Assembly (NCBI GenBank): GCA_017450705.1
Contig: JAFSTC010000064.1
Span: forward strand, 40,241-104,240
Length of the DNA: 64,000 nt
Direction: 5' to 3'
Source of the DNA: Lentisphaeria bacterium
GTDB lineage: Bacteria > Verrucomicrobiota > Lentisphaeria > Victivallales > Victivallaceae
The stretch's first letter is position 1, and each line of letters opens with the position of its first letter. Both the position numbers and the translations under genes were made by a program. The notes under the pieces are model-generated. The model did not search any database. It saw only the letters and a program-made list of their open reading frames with translations, and was not told the DNA's origin. Below are positions 46,255-55,232 of this stretch, in pieces.

Positions 46255-47880
46255 ATGAGCAGAGCAAGCCGGGCCGCCGCGGCGGATTTCATCGAAAACG
46301 AAAAACAGTTCCATCTGGGATTCCTGCCCACGGAGCAGGCCCACCCCCGCACGGCGGATCTGGAAAGGCGTTTCAAAGACTCCACCCTTTCCGGCGTCGC
46401 CTGTCTGCAAAACGTGGACCATGACGTTTTGAAAATGGCGCAGAAAGTCCTCGCCTCGGAAGCCTTCGAAAAATTCGCCGCCGCCGCGAGGGAGACCCTC
46501 GCCCGCCGGGGACGGATCGTCTTCTCCGGCTGCGGCGCCACGGGACGCCTCTCTATTCTGCTGGAATCCATGTGGCGGAGCGCCGCCGCCCGGTATGAGA
46601 AACTTGCCCCTTACGCCGACTGCGCCGCCAGTATCATGACGGGGGGCGACTACGCCCTCGTCCGCGCCGTGGAGTTCTTCGAGGACTACCAGTCCTTCGG
46701 CCGCCGCCAGACCGCCGAACTGGGCGTCTGCGAAAAGGACATGTTCGTCGCCATCACCGAGGGCGGCGAGACCAGTTCCGTCCTGGGGACCCTCGCCGAA
46801 GCCGCCGACCGCAAGGCCCGCTGTTTCCTCCTCTTCAACAACCCGGCCGATCTCCTCTGCGAGAAGCTGGAGCGGTCGAGACTTGCCGTCACCGATCCCA
46901 GGGTCACCGTGCTGGACCTCTTCTGCGGTCCCATGGCCCTGGCCGGATCCACCCGCATGCAGGCCACCACCTCGGAACAGCTCATTGCCGGCGCCATGCT
47001 CGAAACCGCTGCCGCGGAGATCCTCGGTCTTCCCCGACCGGATTTCGCCGCGCAATTCGCCAATGTCCTCGCCCGCCTCGAAGACGCCGCAGGGACCATC
47101 GCCCGCTTCATCGACCTCGAGGCCGACTGCTACGGTTCGGGAAGCCGCATCACCTACTACGCCGACGCCTATCTCCTCGATATTTTCACCGACACCGCCG
47201 AACGCACGCCGACTTTCATGCTCACCCCCTTCAAAAAGGCCGACGACACCGACGCCCCCGAACCCTGGGCCATGGCCAAAAGTCCCCTTTATCCCACCCG
47301 GGAGGTCTGGCAGAATTGCTTCAGACGGGGCCTGCGCTGCATCACGTGGGGTCCGGAGGATTACAGGGAACTGGGCGGCACGGCAAAAATGATCGCCGAT
47401 CCCCCAGCCATCGACGAGGAGGAAATGCTCCGCTTCGAGGTCGGCAGCGAACCCGTGCCCGGCCGCTGTGACCGTCCGAAAGACACCGCCGTCCTCATCG
47501 GCTGGAACGACGAAAAAGAGCTCTTCGAAGCCTTCGCAAAACAGGCCGCGCCCTTCCCCCGCCGGGAAAAAATGCTCTTCGGCCTCGACATCCCCGATTC
47601 GCCGCTCGGCCTCATGCGCCACCTGGCCGTCAAACTCTTCTTCAACACCCTCTCCACCGGGACCATGGTCCGCCTCGGAAGAGTCTCCGGCAACTGGATG
47701 AGCTTCGTCGCCCCCACCAACAAAAAACTGATCGACCGCTCCACCCGCCTCATCGCCGACCTGGGACACGTCGATTACCAAACCGCCTGCGAGCTCCTCT
47801 TCGAAGCCATGGAGTCCCCCCGCGACACCTCCCCCATCCAGCTCGTCCTCGAAAAACTCGCTTCAGAAAAAAGAGAGTAA
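46255..47880 (+). CDS. Double-SIS domain protein, MurQ/glucokinase-regulatory-protein-like
   Basis: 541 residues. The N-terminal half carries the MurQ-type SIS signature (FSGCGATGRLSILLES, about residues 91-106). Phosphosugar loop elements follow (SIMTGGDYALV, AITEGGETSSVLG, STRMQATTSEQLIAG). A second SIS-like half follows (about 330-541). MurQ etherases, which split N-acetylmuramic acid 6-phosphate, are about 300 residues; the double length recalls glucokinase regulatory protein. Either a sugar-phosphate enzyme or a sensor; no kinase gene is adjacent. GGAGG lies 9 nt upstream of ATG 46255. Confidence 0.8.
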   Translation: MSRASRAAAADFIENEKQFHLGFLPTEQAHPRTADLERRFKDSTLSGVACLQNVDHDVLKMAQKVLASEAFEKFAAAARETLARRGRIVFSGCGATGRLSILLESMWRSAAARYEKLAPYADCAASIMTGGDYALVRAVEFFEDYQSFGRRQTAELGVCEKDMFVAITEGGETSSVLGTLAEAADRKARCFLLFNNPADLLCEKLERSRLAVTDPRVTVLDLFCGPMALAGSTRMQATTSEQLIAGAMLETAAAEILGLPRPDFAAQFANVLARLEDAAGTIARFIDLEADCYGSGSRITYYADAYLLDIFTDTAERTPTFMLTPFKKADDTDAPEPWAMAKSPLYPTREVWQNCFRRGLRCITWGPEDYRELGGTAKMIADPPAIDEEEMLRFEVGSEPVPGRCDRPKDTAVLIGWNDEKELFEAFAKQAAPFPRREKMLFGLDIPDSPLGLMRHLAVKLFFNTLSTGTMVRLGRVSGNWMSFVAPTNKKLIDRSTRLIADLGHVDYQTACELLFEAMESPRDTSPIQLVLEKLASEKRE

Positions 47881-47985
47881 AGGGAGCCGGGAGAGGGGAA
47901 AAACTTTTTTTCGCGTGAAAAAAAGTTTTTCCCCTCTCCCGGGCCCTCTCCCTTTTTCAAAAAAAGCGAAGCATTTTGAGGAGAG
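47881..47985. repeat. Modular intergenic repeat, copy 1 (R module + inverted M module)
   Basis: A perfect 25-bp inverted repeat, arms 47887-47911 and 47918-47942, with a 6-nt loop. The arm core is GGGGAAAAACTTTTTTT. It is followed by an M module with TTTTTCAAAAAAAGCG and ATTTTGAGGAGAG. The same two blocks occur, in opposite orientation, at 61.16-61.26 kb. Could act as a bidirectional terminator after the SIS gene. Confidence 0.75.
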
Positions 47986-48019
47986 ACGGTCGAAGCGGAT
48001 GTGAGAAAAAGAGGATGGT

Positions 48020-48832
48020 ATGAGGAAATTTTGGAAGATCTTTTTCGGGGCGCTCGGCCTCGGCGCGCTCTGCGGATGCGCCGCCGATCAGGCGGCCTTC
48101 GGCGCAAAGATGTGCGCGGTCTATCAAAATTACGACAGCACCGCACGGCATTTGCGGTCCGCTCGGGACGCCGGACAAAACTCCGCCGCCGCGTGGATGT
48201 ATCTCGGCGTCGCGGAGAGGTACCGGGGACGGATCCCCGAAATGCACGCCGCCTGGGCCAACGCGGAAGCGAAGGATCCCTTCCCCGAACTTTTTCTGCT
48301 CCGCGCCGACTGGTACATCGAAAACGGCGAGGCCGCCAAAGCCGAAGCGGACCTCGCGCACCTGAGAAAGCTCCTTCTCCAAAAGGATCTCCCCGCAGGC
48401 CACCGATACTACCGCTTCCTTCTGATCCGCAGCAGCGGGATCCTCGACGTCGATCATGACCGGGATTGGAAAAAGATCCGCGACGGCGGCTACCGGAGTT
48501 TTCTCCGGGCCGCAGCGGAGAAACTCGAGGAAAAACGGACGCGTCTTGCCAGGACGCCGGGCCCGGGCCTTTTCGCCCTGCGCCGGTTCTCCGATCCCGC
48601 ATGGCGCTCGGTCTCCTTCGGCATGACGGAAAAGGAACTCAGGGAACGACTGGGCGAGCCGCAAAGGGTCATCGATCTTGCCCGGTCCCGCCGCAGGGCC
48701 CTCGTTTACGTCAGGGACGACGTCATCGCGGGGTTCCTTTTTTCGCGGGAAACCGCGCAGCTGGGCGAAGTCCGCACGGCTCCCGTCTGCAAGCTCCACG
48801 GCGCATTATTCGGCGGCGAGGAGCACGAATGA
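48020..48832 (+). CDS. Lipoprotein with TPR-like N-domain and BamE/SmpA-like C-domain
   Basis: 270 residues. Lipoprotein signal with lipobox LCGC (Cys near 20). Residues 30-125 are helical with tetratricopeptide-like character (AAAWMYLGVAERYRG, GEAAKAEADLAHLRKL). The last 80 residues contain SFGMTEKELRERLGEPQRVI and a following strand pair, as in SmpA/OmlA/BamE domains. Probably periplasmic and attached to the outer membrane; a part in envelope assembly is inferred. Its last 27 bases overlap, tail to tail, the end of the ArnT-like gene. Confidence 0.78.
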   Translation: MRKFWKIFFGALGLGALCGCAADQAAFGAKMCAVYQNYDSTARHLRSARDAGQNSAAAWMYLGVAERYRGRIPEMHAAWANAEAKDPFPELFLLRADWYIENGEAAKAEADLAHLRKLLLQKDLPAGHRYYRFLLIRSSGILDVDHDRDWKKIRDGGYRSFLRAAAEKLEEKRTRLARTPGPGLFALRRFSDPAWRSVSFGMTEKELRERLGEPQRVIDLARSRRRALVYVRDDVIAGFLFSRETAQLGEVRTAPVCKLHGALFGGEEHE

Positions 48833-50590
48833 ATCCGCTTTCTCCGGGAGATCGAAGTGCGTCGCCCGCCAGCCGCGAGTGAGACCGCTGAGCTCCTCGT
48901 CTTTTTCCAGCTTCCGGAACCGGCCTTCAGGAAACAGGAGAACGCGGTCGCGCCTCGGTTCCTTCAGGAAGACGGCGAGCTCCTCATCTGTGGGGATCAT
49001 CCAAATGGGCCGGTTGCCGAAAAACGGCAGACAACCGCGGATGCTTTCGTCGCCTCCCCGCAGGAACAGCCGGCGGTCCCCCGCGGCGCTCCGGAGACGG
49101 GGCGCAAAGTCGCAGTAGCATTTTCTGTGCAGGCGCGTCCGCACCATGACTTCCGGCGTATTCCCGATGATGACGCCGCCGATGAGACCGGCGAGGATCA
49201 GCGGAAACACGTCGGCAAAAGATTTTTTCCGCAGACGATCCGCCAGCGCATAGAGCATCGCCGCCCCCGTGACGCCGGTCAGGACCCAGAAGAGCGTGAG
49301 CGAAACGGGAGCCGCAAACTGCGCCGACGCGGCGAACAGGACGCAGGGCAGACAGAACAGAAGCAGGAAAGACCGGGGAGAGGACATCGACCTCCCGATC
49401 CGTTCTTCCGCATACAGAGCCGAAAGCACGGCAAGTCCGGCGTAGGAGGGCAGCAGATAAGTGACCTCCTTGATCGCGGGGATCGAGAAAAACAGCAGGG
49501 GGACGAAAGTCCAGCACAGGAGATAGACATACAGGTCCCGCGCCCCGGACGCCGCTTCGCTCCGGGGGCCCGTCAGGAAATCCCACGCCTTCTTCAGCGG
49601 AGAAGGGAGAGCCGCGGCAAAAAACGGCAGCCGGAACGCCCGGTACGCCGTGCACAGGAGCAGCGGGATGAAAACGACGGCCGCTCCGAACATGTTGGGC
49701 AGGCGTTCCAGATAAAAACTCCAGCGCGAGGGGTTGCCCACGTCGGAAACCGTGACGGGACTTCCGGGCAGCGTCAGATTCACGTGGAAAAACCGTCCGA
49801 AAATGTTGTTGATGAAGTGTTCATGCAAATAATAAATGCCTCCCTCCCGGTAAAAGAGCGCCAGCCAGACCCCCACGGGAACCAGAAAGAAGAGCATCGT
49901 CCAGTTGAGACGGAAGGGCAGCCCTTTCCGCCGCAGGGCCATCCACGGCAGGACGACGATGCCGATGTAGACCGCCGTCACCGTTCCCTTGGTCAGAAAC
50001 GCCGCTCCCGCGAAGAGAAAAAAGAGCGCCGAGAGCAGATTCGTCCGCCGCCTCGTCCAAATCATCACGCCGCACAGGGAAAGCGCGGCCGTCACGAAAG
50101 CGCCGACGCCGATGTCCACGAGGATCCAGTGCGCGGCGCGGTAGAACTGCGGCATGGACATGCAGAGCGCGCAGGCCGTCGCCGCAGCCCCCGGTCCCCG
50201 GAGCTTCCACGCAAACACCAGCACGCTCCCCAGCATGACGCATCCCAAAAGCGCCGAGACCGCCCGGGCCGCGCCCGGATGATAAACGTCCCCCGAAGAG
50301 ACGCCGCGCTGAACGCGGAACGCAGCGGCGGCCAGATCGTAGTAAAGCGGCGGCTTTTCGACGAAGGGGATCTGGTTGAAATGGGGCGTCACCCAATGTC
50401 CGTCCGCCAGACACTCCCGGGCGATCTCCGCTTCCCGCGGCTCGTCGGGCCCCCACAGATGGGGATGCCAGACATTGACGAACATGCAGAGAAAAATCAC
50501 AAGAACCATTCCCCGGACCGTGCTTCCGGAGAAAAAACCGCTTCCCGCCATCCCCGCCGGGGACGGACGATCTGAATTTGCCGTCGACAT
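48806..50590 (-). CDS. ArnT-like membrane glycosyltransferase (GT-C/PMT type)
   Basis: 594 residues with about twelve membrane segments. The first loop contains LWGPDEPREAEIARECL, then FNQIPFVEKPPLYYD: the acidic DEPREAE motif and following aromatic PPLYY are family signatures of polyprenyl-phosphate-sugar-dependent transferases such as ArnT. The last 110 residues form a soluble domain. Start ATG 50590 has AGGA 7 nt upstream; a longer frame to 50668 runs through the promoter. Related to the 19.6-kb gene. Substrate unknown. Confidence 0.85.
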   Translation of the reverse strand: MSTANSDRPSPAGMAGSGFFSGSTVRGMVLVIFLCMFVNVWHPHLWGPDEPREAEIARECLADGHWVTPHFNQIPFVEKPPLYYDLAAAAFRVQRGVSSGDVYHPGAARAVSALLGCVMLGSVLVFAWKLRGPGAAATACALCMSMPQFYRAAHWILVDIGVGAFVTAALSLCGVMIWTRRRTNLLSALFFLFAGAAFLTKGTVTAVYIGIVVLPWMALRRKGLPFRLNWTMLFFLVPVGVWLALFYREGGIYYLHEHFINNIFGRFFHVNLTLPGSPVTVSDVGNPSRWSFYLERLPNMFGAAVVFIPLLLCTAYRAFRLPFFAAALPSPLKKAWDFLTGPRSEAASGARDLYVYLLCWTFVPLLFFSIPAIKEVTYLLPSYAGLAVLSALYAEERIGRSMSSPRSFLLLFCLPCVLFAASAQFAAPVSLTLFWVLTGVTGAAMLYALADRLRKKSFADVFPLILAGLIGGVIIGNTPEVMVRTRLHRKCYCDFAPRLRSAAGDRRLFLRGGDESIRGCLPFFGNRPIWMIPTDEELAVFLKEPRRDRVLLFPEGRFRKLEKDEELSGLTRGWRATHFDLPEKADSFVLLAAE

Positions 50591-50658
50591 ACCTCTTTCC
50601 TTCCCGCTCTGATCCGCTTCCCGGAAAAATCTTTTCACTGCGGATGGGACCCCGGTAT

Positions 50659-50687
50659 AGTATACCACGCTTTCCCGTTCTTTTCAA
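50659..50687 (-). promoter_or_regulatory. Predicted promoter of the ArnT-like gene
   Basis: Minus strand: TTGAAA, 17 bp, TATACT, about 70 nt before the ATG at 50590. Confidence 0.6.
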
Positions 50688-50725
50688 CCGGAGCGGCGCG
50701 GGACGCAAAGCATAAGAAAAGATCC

Positions 50726-50754
50726 TTGAAGGCGCTCCCCGCGGGGTGTATATT
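50726..50754 (+). promoter_or_regulatory. Predicted promoter of the MFS gene
   Basis: TTGAAG, 17 bp, TATATT, 46 nt before the ATG at 50801. It lies inside the longer reading frame and so supports the later start. Confidence 0.6.
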
Positions 50755-50800
50755 ACGGAACGGGCATCTCTCCCGAAAAAGGACGAATTTCAGGAAAGAC

Positions 50801-52030
50801 ATGAAAGTTCATCAGCTCCGCTTCGGATACGGCGATTATGCGGCGTTCGCCGCGTTCACGGTCTATTCGGTGTGCTCCCTGCTCATCCCCCTCGCTCTCG
50901 CGGCCATGGGCCGGAGCCTCGGTTTTCCGCTGGAAAAGGGCGGCATGTCTTCGGGCGGGTTCCTCCACGCCGTCCGCAGCGCCTTCATGATCGTCACACT
51001 GCTGCTGTGCGGCTTTCTGGCCCTCCGCCCGGGGAAACGGCTCTCGCTGGGGATCAGTCTGCTCTGCTGCGGAACGGGGATCCTCTGCTGCGCCTGCGCC
51101 CCCTCCTATTCTCTGCTCATCCCCGGCCTGATCCTCGCGGGGCTGGGGGAAGGCGTCTGCGAGGGGCTCCTCACACCCTTCATCCAGGACCTTCATCCCG
51201 CGGCGCCGGAGCGCTACGTCAACATCGGCCACGCCTTCTGGTCCGTCGGGATCATTGCGGCCGTGCTGGGCGCGGGGGGACTGCTCGGACTGGGCGTGAA
51301 CTGGAGGATCGTCCTCGCAGCGGCGGGTCTTGCCGCCTGTCTCGCCGCCTGGCTTTTCCTGCGGCGCAGGGGGCCCGAGGGCCCCGCTCCCGGCAGGTTC
51401 GACCTTCAGAATCATCTGCTCCGGCTTCGGGCCATCGCCGCCGAACCCGATTTCTGGCTCTGCTGCGCCGGGATGTTTTTCGGCGCGGGTGCGGAGTTCG
51501 GCCTCACCTTTTGGTCGGCGGCCTTTCTCGAACTCACCTTCGGGACAGGCGCCTTCACCTCCGGTCTGGGAACGGGCGCCATCGCCGCGGGCATGTTCTG
51601 CGGCCGGACGGGCTTCGGTTACATCGCAAGACCGGGAAATCTCTGCAAGATCCTGCTTTCCGCCGCAGGCGGGACCATTCCCCTCACCGTCGCCCTCGCC
51701 TTTCTCAGGCCGGGCGTTCTGCCGGGACCTGTGCTCTTTCCCCTGCTGTTTTTCCTGCTCTTTCTCTGCGGCGTCGGCATCGCGCCCTACTGGCCCACCC
51801 TGCAGGTCTTCGGCGTGGGGAAACTCCGGCACTGCGATCCCACGCTGCTCTATATCCTTTTTTCGGCGACGGGCATCCCCGGATGCGGCTTTTTCGCGTG
51901 GCTCATGGGCAAAGCCGGCGACAGCTTCGGCACCGCGGGAACGATCCTCGTCGTCCCGGCGTGTCTCGTTTTCTTCATCGCCGTCGTCCTCATCGAAAAA
52001 AAAGAGGTCCCCGCACGGCCCGCCGCTTGA
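50801..52030 (+). CDS. Major facilitator superfamily transporter
   Basis: 409 residues with about twelve hydrophobic helices in two halves separated by a hydrophilic loop near residue 200 (RRRGPEGPAPGR). Motifs resemble sugar/fucose-permease-like MFS carriers (LILAGLGEGVCEGLLTPFIQD; HAFWSVGIIAAVLGAGGLLG). Start ATG 50801 with AGGAAAG upstream. It precedes giant paralogue B and its pseudopilin, so it could import the sugars they release; that is inference. Confidence 0.85.
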   Translation: MKVHQLRFGYGDYAAFAAFTVYSVCSLLIPLALAAMGRSLGFPLEKGGMSSGGFLHAVRSAFMIVTLLLCGFLALRPGKRLSLGISLLCCGTGILCCACAPSYSLLIPGLILAGLGEGVCEGLLTPFIQDLHPAAPERYVNIGHAFWSVGIIAAVLGAGGLLGLGVNWRIVLAAAGLAACLAAWLFLRRRGPEGPAPGRFDLQNHLLRLRAIAAEPDFWLCCAGMFFGAGAEFGLTFWSAAFLELTFGTGAFTSGLGTGAIAAGMFCGRTGFGYIARPGNLCKILLSAAGGTIPLTVALAFLRPGVLPGPVLFPLLFFLLFLCGVGIAPYWPTLQVFGVGKLRHCDPTLLYILFSATGIPGCGFFAWLMGKAGDSFGTAGTILVVPACLVFFIAVVLIEKKEVPARPAA

Positions 52031-52055
52031 AAAAAAGGCTCTCCGGATGTACATT
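52027..52055 (+). promoter_or_regulatory. Predicted promoter of giant paralogue B
   Basis: TTGAAA, 17 bp, TACATT. The -35 box contains the stop codon of the MFS gene. Leader of about 40 nt to ATG 52102. Confidence 0.55.
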
Positions 52056-52101
52056 CCCCGGCGTGTTCCGATTGATTCGACCGCAAAAAAAGAGGGTTGC
52101 C

Positions 52102-55100
52102 ATGAAACGTTTTTTTCTGTTGGCGGCGCTGTTCTGCGCCTTGCTCGTCTCCGCCGAAGAGAAACCATATTTCCCGGAACTCCGCCGAAAGATCGCCCGG
52201 ACCGCGCCCCGGTCCGATGAAGACTACGCGCTGGGAGACGAACTTCTGGCCGAACTCGGGAAACTGGCCGCGACGCGGAAACGCGCCCTGCCCCGCACCA
52301 CCCTCATCATGGAGACTGTGAATCACCGCGCCACCCGGCTCTGGTACACGACCAAACACTGGCGGGACCGTCAGCTTTACGCCAACAGAAAATACTGGCG
52401 GCCCGACACGCCCTACCCCTATGAAAGTCTCCTCAAAACCTTCGGACTCATGGAGATCTACGGCATCTCGGCCAACAACTTCTTCATCAGCAAAACTTTC
52501 GCTCCCCGCTACTACGGCGCGATGAAAGCGGGGAAGATCCCTCCCGGCAAGTTCTCCCTGATCCCCACCATCACGCCCGCGGGATTCGCCATCGAGCGCG
52601 ACATCATCGCCAAACTGCCCGATCAGGCCTGTCTCAAGGAGGCGATCAACAGTCCGTACACCATGAAGTTCGACGGCAGGCCCCTGTTTCTCGGCTACTC
52701 GTCGGAGCGCTGCAAGCCGAAACAGCTTAAGGAATTCATCGGCGTTCTCGAAAAGATCGGCGGCCGCCGGATAGCCTTCATCAGCGATCAGGCGGGCAAC
52801 GGTCCGCAGATCTGGCTGGGGGGCGAGTGGGCGAAGCACGGCAAGGTGCCGGGCACCTCTCTGCTCCGGGCCTTCGACTGGCTGTGCGCCGTGCTGGAAT
52901 ACGCCGACGGCATCGAGTACGGCTACTACGTCGGCGCCAACGATCTTACGCTGTACAAGGACTTCTACGACAGCGTCCTGCTGCCCCTCTTCGGCGCGGC
53001 CTGCGCCCGCGGGAAATACAACGGCAAACGCATTTTCGCCGTCAAGACCGTGCAGGGCTACACCAACTGCAACGGGTCCCAGACCGTCGATTCCGACGGA
53101 ACGAAAACCATCCGCGGCTTCTTCGAACTGGCCGACAGGCACAGGATCGATCTGCTCTGCGGTTTCGAGTGGGACGAACTCAACGAAAACACCAACCTCG
53201 AACCCACCGTGGCCAAGCCCTGGGCCAACGGCCGGATCATCCGCTATTGCATAAACAAAATCAAGGGCGTCGCCCCCTCCCCCCTGCCCGGAGACGACCT
53301 CTCGCGCCCCGACCTCGTCGTCAGCACCAACCGCCAGCTCTGCATGGGGCAGGAATTCGTCCTCGAACTCCTGAACGTGCCCGACGGCTCCAAAGAGAAA
53401 TACACCGTTGCCGCCGAACTTTACGACGACCGGGAACAGCTTCTGCACCGGACGCAGGAATACGCTTTCGACAGCACGGAACTGCATGACCACACCCTCG
53501 TCCTGCCGACGGAGAAATTCACGCACAGCATGTTCATCCAGCCCCGTCTGCGGGTAACGTACAAGGGGAAGACCGAGACGGTGGCGGGGCTCCCGCCGAC
53601 GGTCCTGCGGGGAACGGTCAACATCGACCACACCTGGTTCTCCGTGCCGCTGCGCAATCTGCTTGCGCCCGAAAAGGCCGAAGTGAAATTCGTCACCGGT
53701 CAGCAGGTGCGTCCCGGCGCGGTCCGGGTCACGGCAGAGGCCGATCTCAAGTTCAAGGAGGAACTCAACGCCGCCGAGATCCTCGTCAACAGCCAGGACC
53801 TCTTCAGTTACGACAAGTTCGACGAATTCCGCTTCAACGACAAGTCGCGCAAGCTCTACCGGCTCTCGCTGCGCCACGTCATCCCCGTGGACAAAGACAA
53901 AAAGATCCGTCAACTCATCGTCAGCTGCGACATCAAGTGTCCCGGCGCGTGGAGTTTCAACGGGTACAAGGTCAGCGAACCGGCCCGCCCCCGCCCCCTG
54001 GCCCCGATCAAAAAGATGCACCTGGGAAGAGTCTGCGAAGACATCCTGATCGCCGTGCCCGTCAAAAATCTCCCCGGCGGCTCGCTGACGGTGGCCGGAA
54101 TGCGCCTCGCCGGAACGGACAAGGGCAAACCCTACGCCCACACCTTCAGGTTCTCGGACATCGACAAGGCGGGGGTGAGCTCCGTCGTTTTCGACGACGG
54201 TCTCGCCCTCGCGCTGGAAAGCGATCCCAAGACGCCGCGTCTGCCGCTGGAACTGGATCTCAAGGAGCTCAAGTTTTCCCGCACGCTCCTTTCGGAACTG
54301 CCCGACGGGGTCCTGACACTGCGCGTCGTCTCCAATTCGGGAAAAGTCTGGTACAGCCCCGGATACACGCCGGTCAAGGCAAACGGCCCAATGGTCCCCT
54401 CGGTCATGATCAGCAGCCGCCGGGGTCCGGTCAAAGTGGAACTGCCGGCCAGCCGGGTCCCGGATTTCAGCTACGACTTCGACATGCCCGAAACGGGATA
54501 CATCCTCTTCTCCCCCGCGGGGCGGGATTTCTTCGCCCACGCGGGCAGTTTCCTCAGCCTCGGTACGGGGTTCGAGGGGATCATCCACGGCTACACGATC
54601 CCGTGGGCCTACGGCGTGTATTCTTCGGCCCCCCGCTGGATCACCCTGCCCGACGGCAAACGCGCCCTCAAGTTCGACGGCAAAACGACCCAGGGGCTGT
54701 TTTTGCCCAACACGTTCATTCCCCAGCGGCATGCCTTCACGGTGACCTTCGATCTGATCCCCGACGACGTGACGCGTGAGCAGATGCTCTGGGACTGCCG
54801 GGGACCGCAGACCTACCTCGCAGGCTACCGGCTCTCGGTGAAGGACGGCCGCCTCATCCTCGCCGCCTGGTCCCGGACGCCTTACAAAAGGTCCAGCCCG
54901 CCGGAGATGAGTTTCAAAACGGACGTCCCCCTCGTCGCGGGCAAACGTCAGAAGATCCGCCTGAGTTTCGACGGGACATACGTCGCCGTGGAGGCCAACG
55001 GCAAAACGGCCCGCTTCGAACTGCCGGGCATCACCCACTGGCTGACCATCAGCGCCTTCGGCGGGACCGGGAAACAGCGCTTTGCCGGGACCCTCTGCGG

Positions 55101-55155
55101 CCTCTCGACCCGGCACGGCCTGCCGGAAAAATCGGCTCAGGCTCTTGACAAATGA
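52102..55155 (+). CDS. Giant secreted protein, TIM-barrel-like with C-terminal LamG-like domain (paralogue B)
   Basis: 1,017 residues with signal peptide (about 1-18). It matches the 43.2-kb protein along its whole length: SPYTMKFDGRPLFLGY, YADGIEYGYYVGANDL, QGYTNCNGSQTVDSDGTKT, GFEWDELNENTNLEP, SRVPDFSYDFDMPETGY and ALKFDGKTTQGLFLP. Inserts relative to A fall near 610-660 (VIPVDKDKKIRQ; EPARPRPLAPIKK). The conserved acidic GFEWDE-x-NENTN block is the best catalytic candidate. Start ATG 52102 with GAGGG upstream. The pseudopilin here lies downstream under its own promoter, unlike at locus A. Confidence 0.8.
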   Translation: MKRFFLLAALFCALLVSAEEKPYFPELRRKIARTAPRSDEDYALGDELLAELGKLAATRKRALPRTTLIMETVNHRATRLWYTTKHWRDRQLYANRKYWRPDTPYPYESLLKTFGLMEIYGISANNFFISKTFAPRYYGAMKAGKIPPGKFSLIPTITPAGFAIERDIIAKLPDQACLKEAINSPYTMKFDGRPLFLGYSSERCKPKQLKEFIGVLEKIGGRRIAFISDQAGNGPQIWLGGEWAKHGKVPGTSLLRAFDWLCAVLEYADGIEYGYYVGANDLTLYKDFYDSVLLPLFGAACARGKYNGKRIFAVKTVQGYTNCNGSQTVDSDGTKTIRGFFELADRHRIDLLCGFEWDELNENTNLEPTVAKPWANGRIIRYCINKIKGVAPSPLPGDDLSRPDLVVSTNRQLCMGQEFVLELLNVPDGSKEKYTVAAELYDDREQLLHRTQEYAFDSTELHDHTLVLPTEKFTHSMFIQPRLRVTYKGKTETVAGLPPTVLRGTVNIDHTWFSVPLRNLLAPEKAEVKFVTGQQVRPGAVRVTAEADLKFKEELNAAEILVNSQDLFSYDKFDEFRFNDKSRKLYRLSLRHVIPVDKDKKIRQLIVSCDIKCPGAWSFNGYKVSEPARPRPLAPIKKMHLGRVCEDILIAVPVKNLPGGSLTVAGMRLAGTDKGKPYAHTFRFSDIDKAGVSSVVFDDGLALALESDPKTPRLPLELDLKELKFSRTLLSELPDGVLTLRVVSNSGKVWYSPGYTPVKANGPMVPSVMISSRRGPVKVELPASRVPDFSYDFDMPETGYILFSPAGRDFFAHAGSFLSLGTGFEGIIHGYTIPWAYGVYSSAPRWITLPDGKRALKFDGKTTQGLFLPNTFIPQRHAFTVTFDLIPDDVTREQMLWDCRGPQTYLAGYRLSVKDGRLILAAWSRTPYKRSSPPEMSFKTDVPLVAGKRQKIRLSFDGTYVAVEANGKTARFELPGITHWLTISAFGGTGKQRFAGTLCGLSTRHGLPEKSAQALDK

Positions 55156-55172
55156 GTTTTTTTGACTATAAT
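55145..55172 (+). promoter_or_regulatory. Consensus promoter of the third pseudopilin gene
   Basis: TTGACA, 16 bp, TATAAT: both hexamers are perfect, the strongest promoter in the window. The -35 overlaps the last codons of paralogue B, so the pseudopilin is expressed independently and probably at a high level. Confidence 0.75.
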
Positions 55173-55232
55173 TAGACAGGGTGTATGTTTCGTCTCGCAT
55201 CGACGGACGAAAAAAGTAAAGGACATGGGAAA

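Noticed and set aside
47887..47942. Simple intrinsic terminator
   Set aside because: The stem has its T-run inside the arm and shares long flanks with other loci, so it is better described as part of a repeat family; terminator function is still possible.
50746..52101. Upstream extension of giant paralogue B through the MFS gene
   Set aside because: Different frame of a clear 12-helix transporter; signal peptide and ribosome site place the start at 52102.
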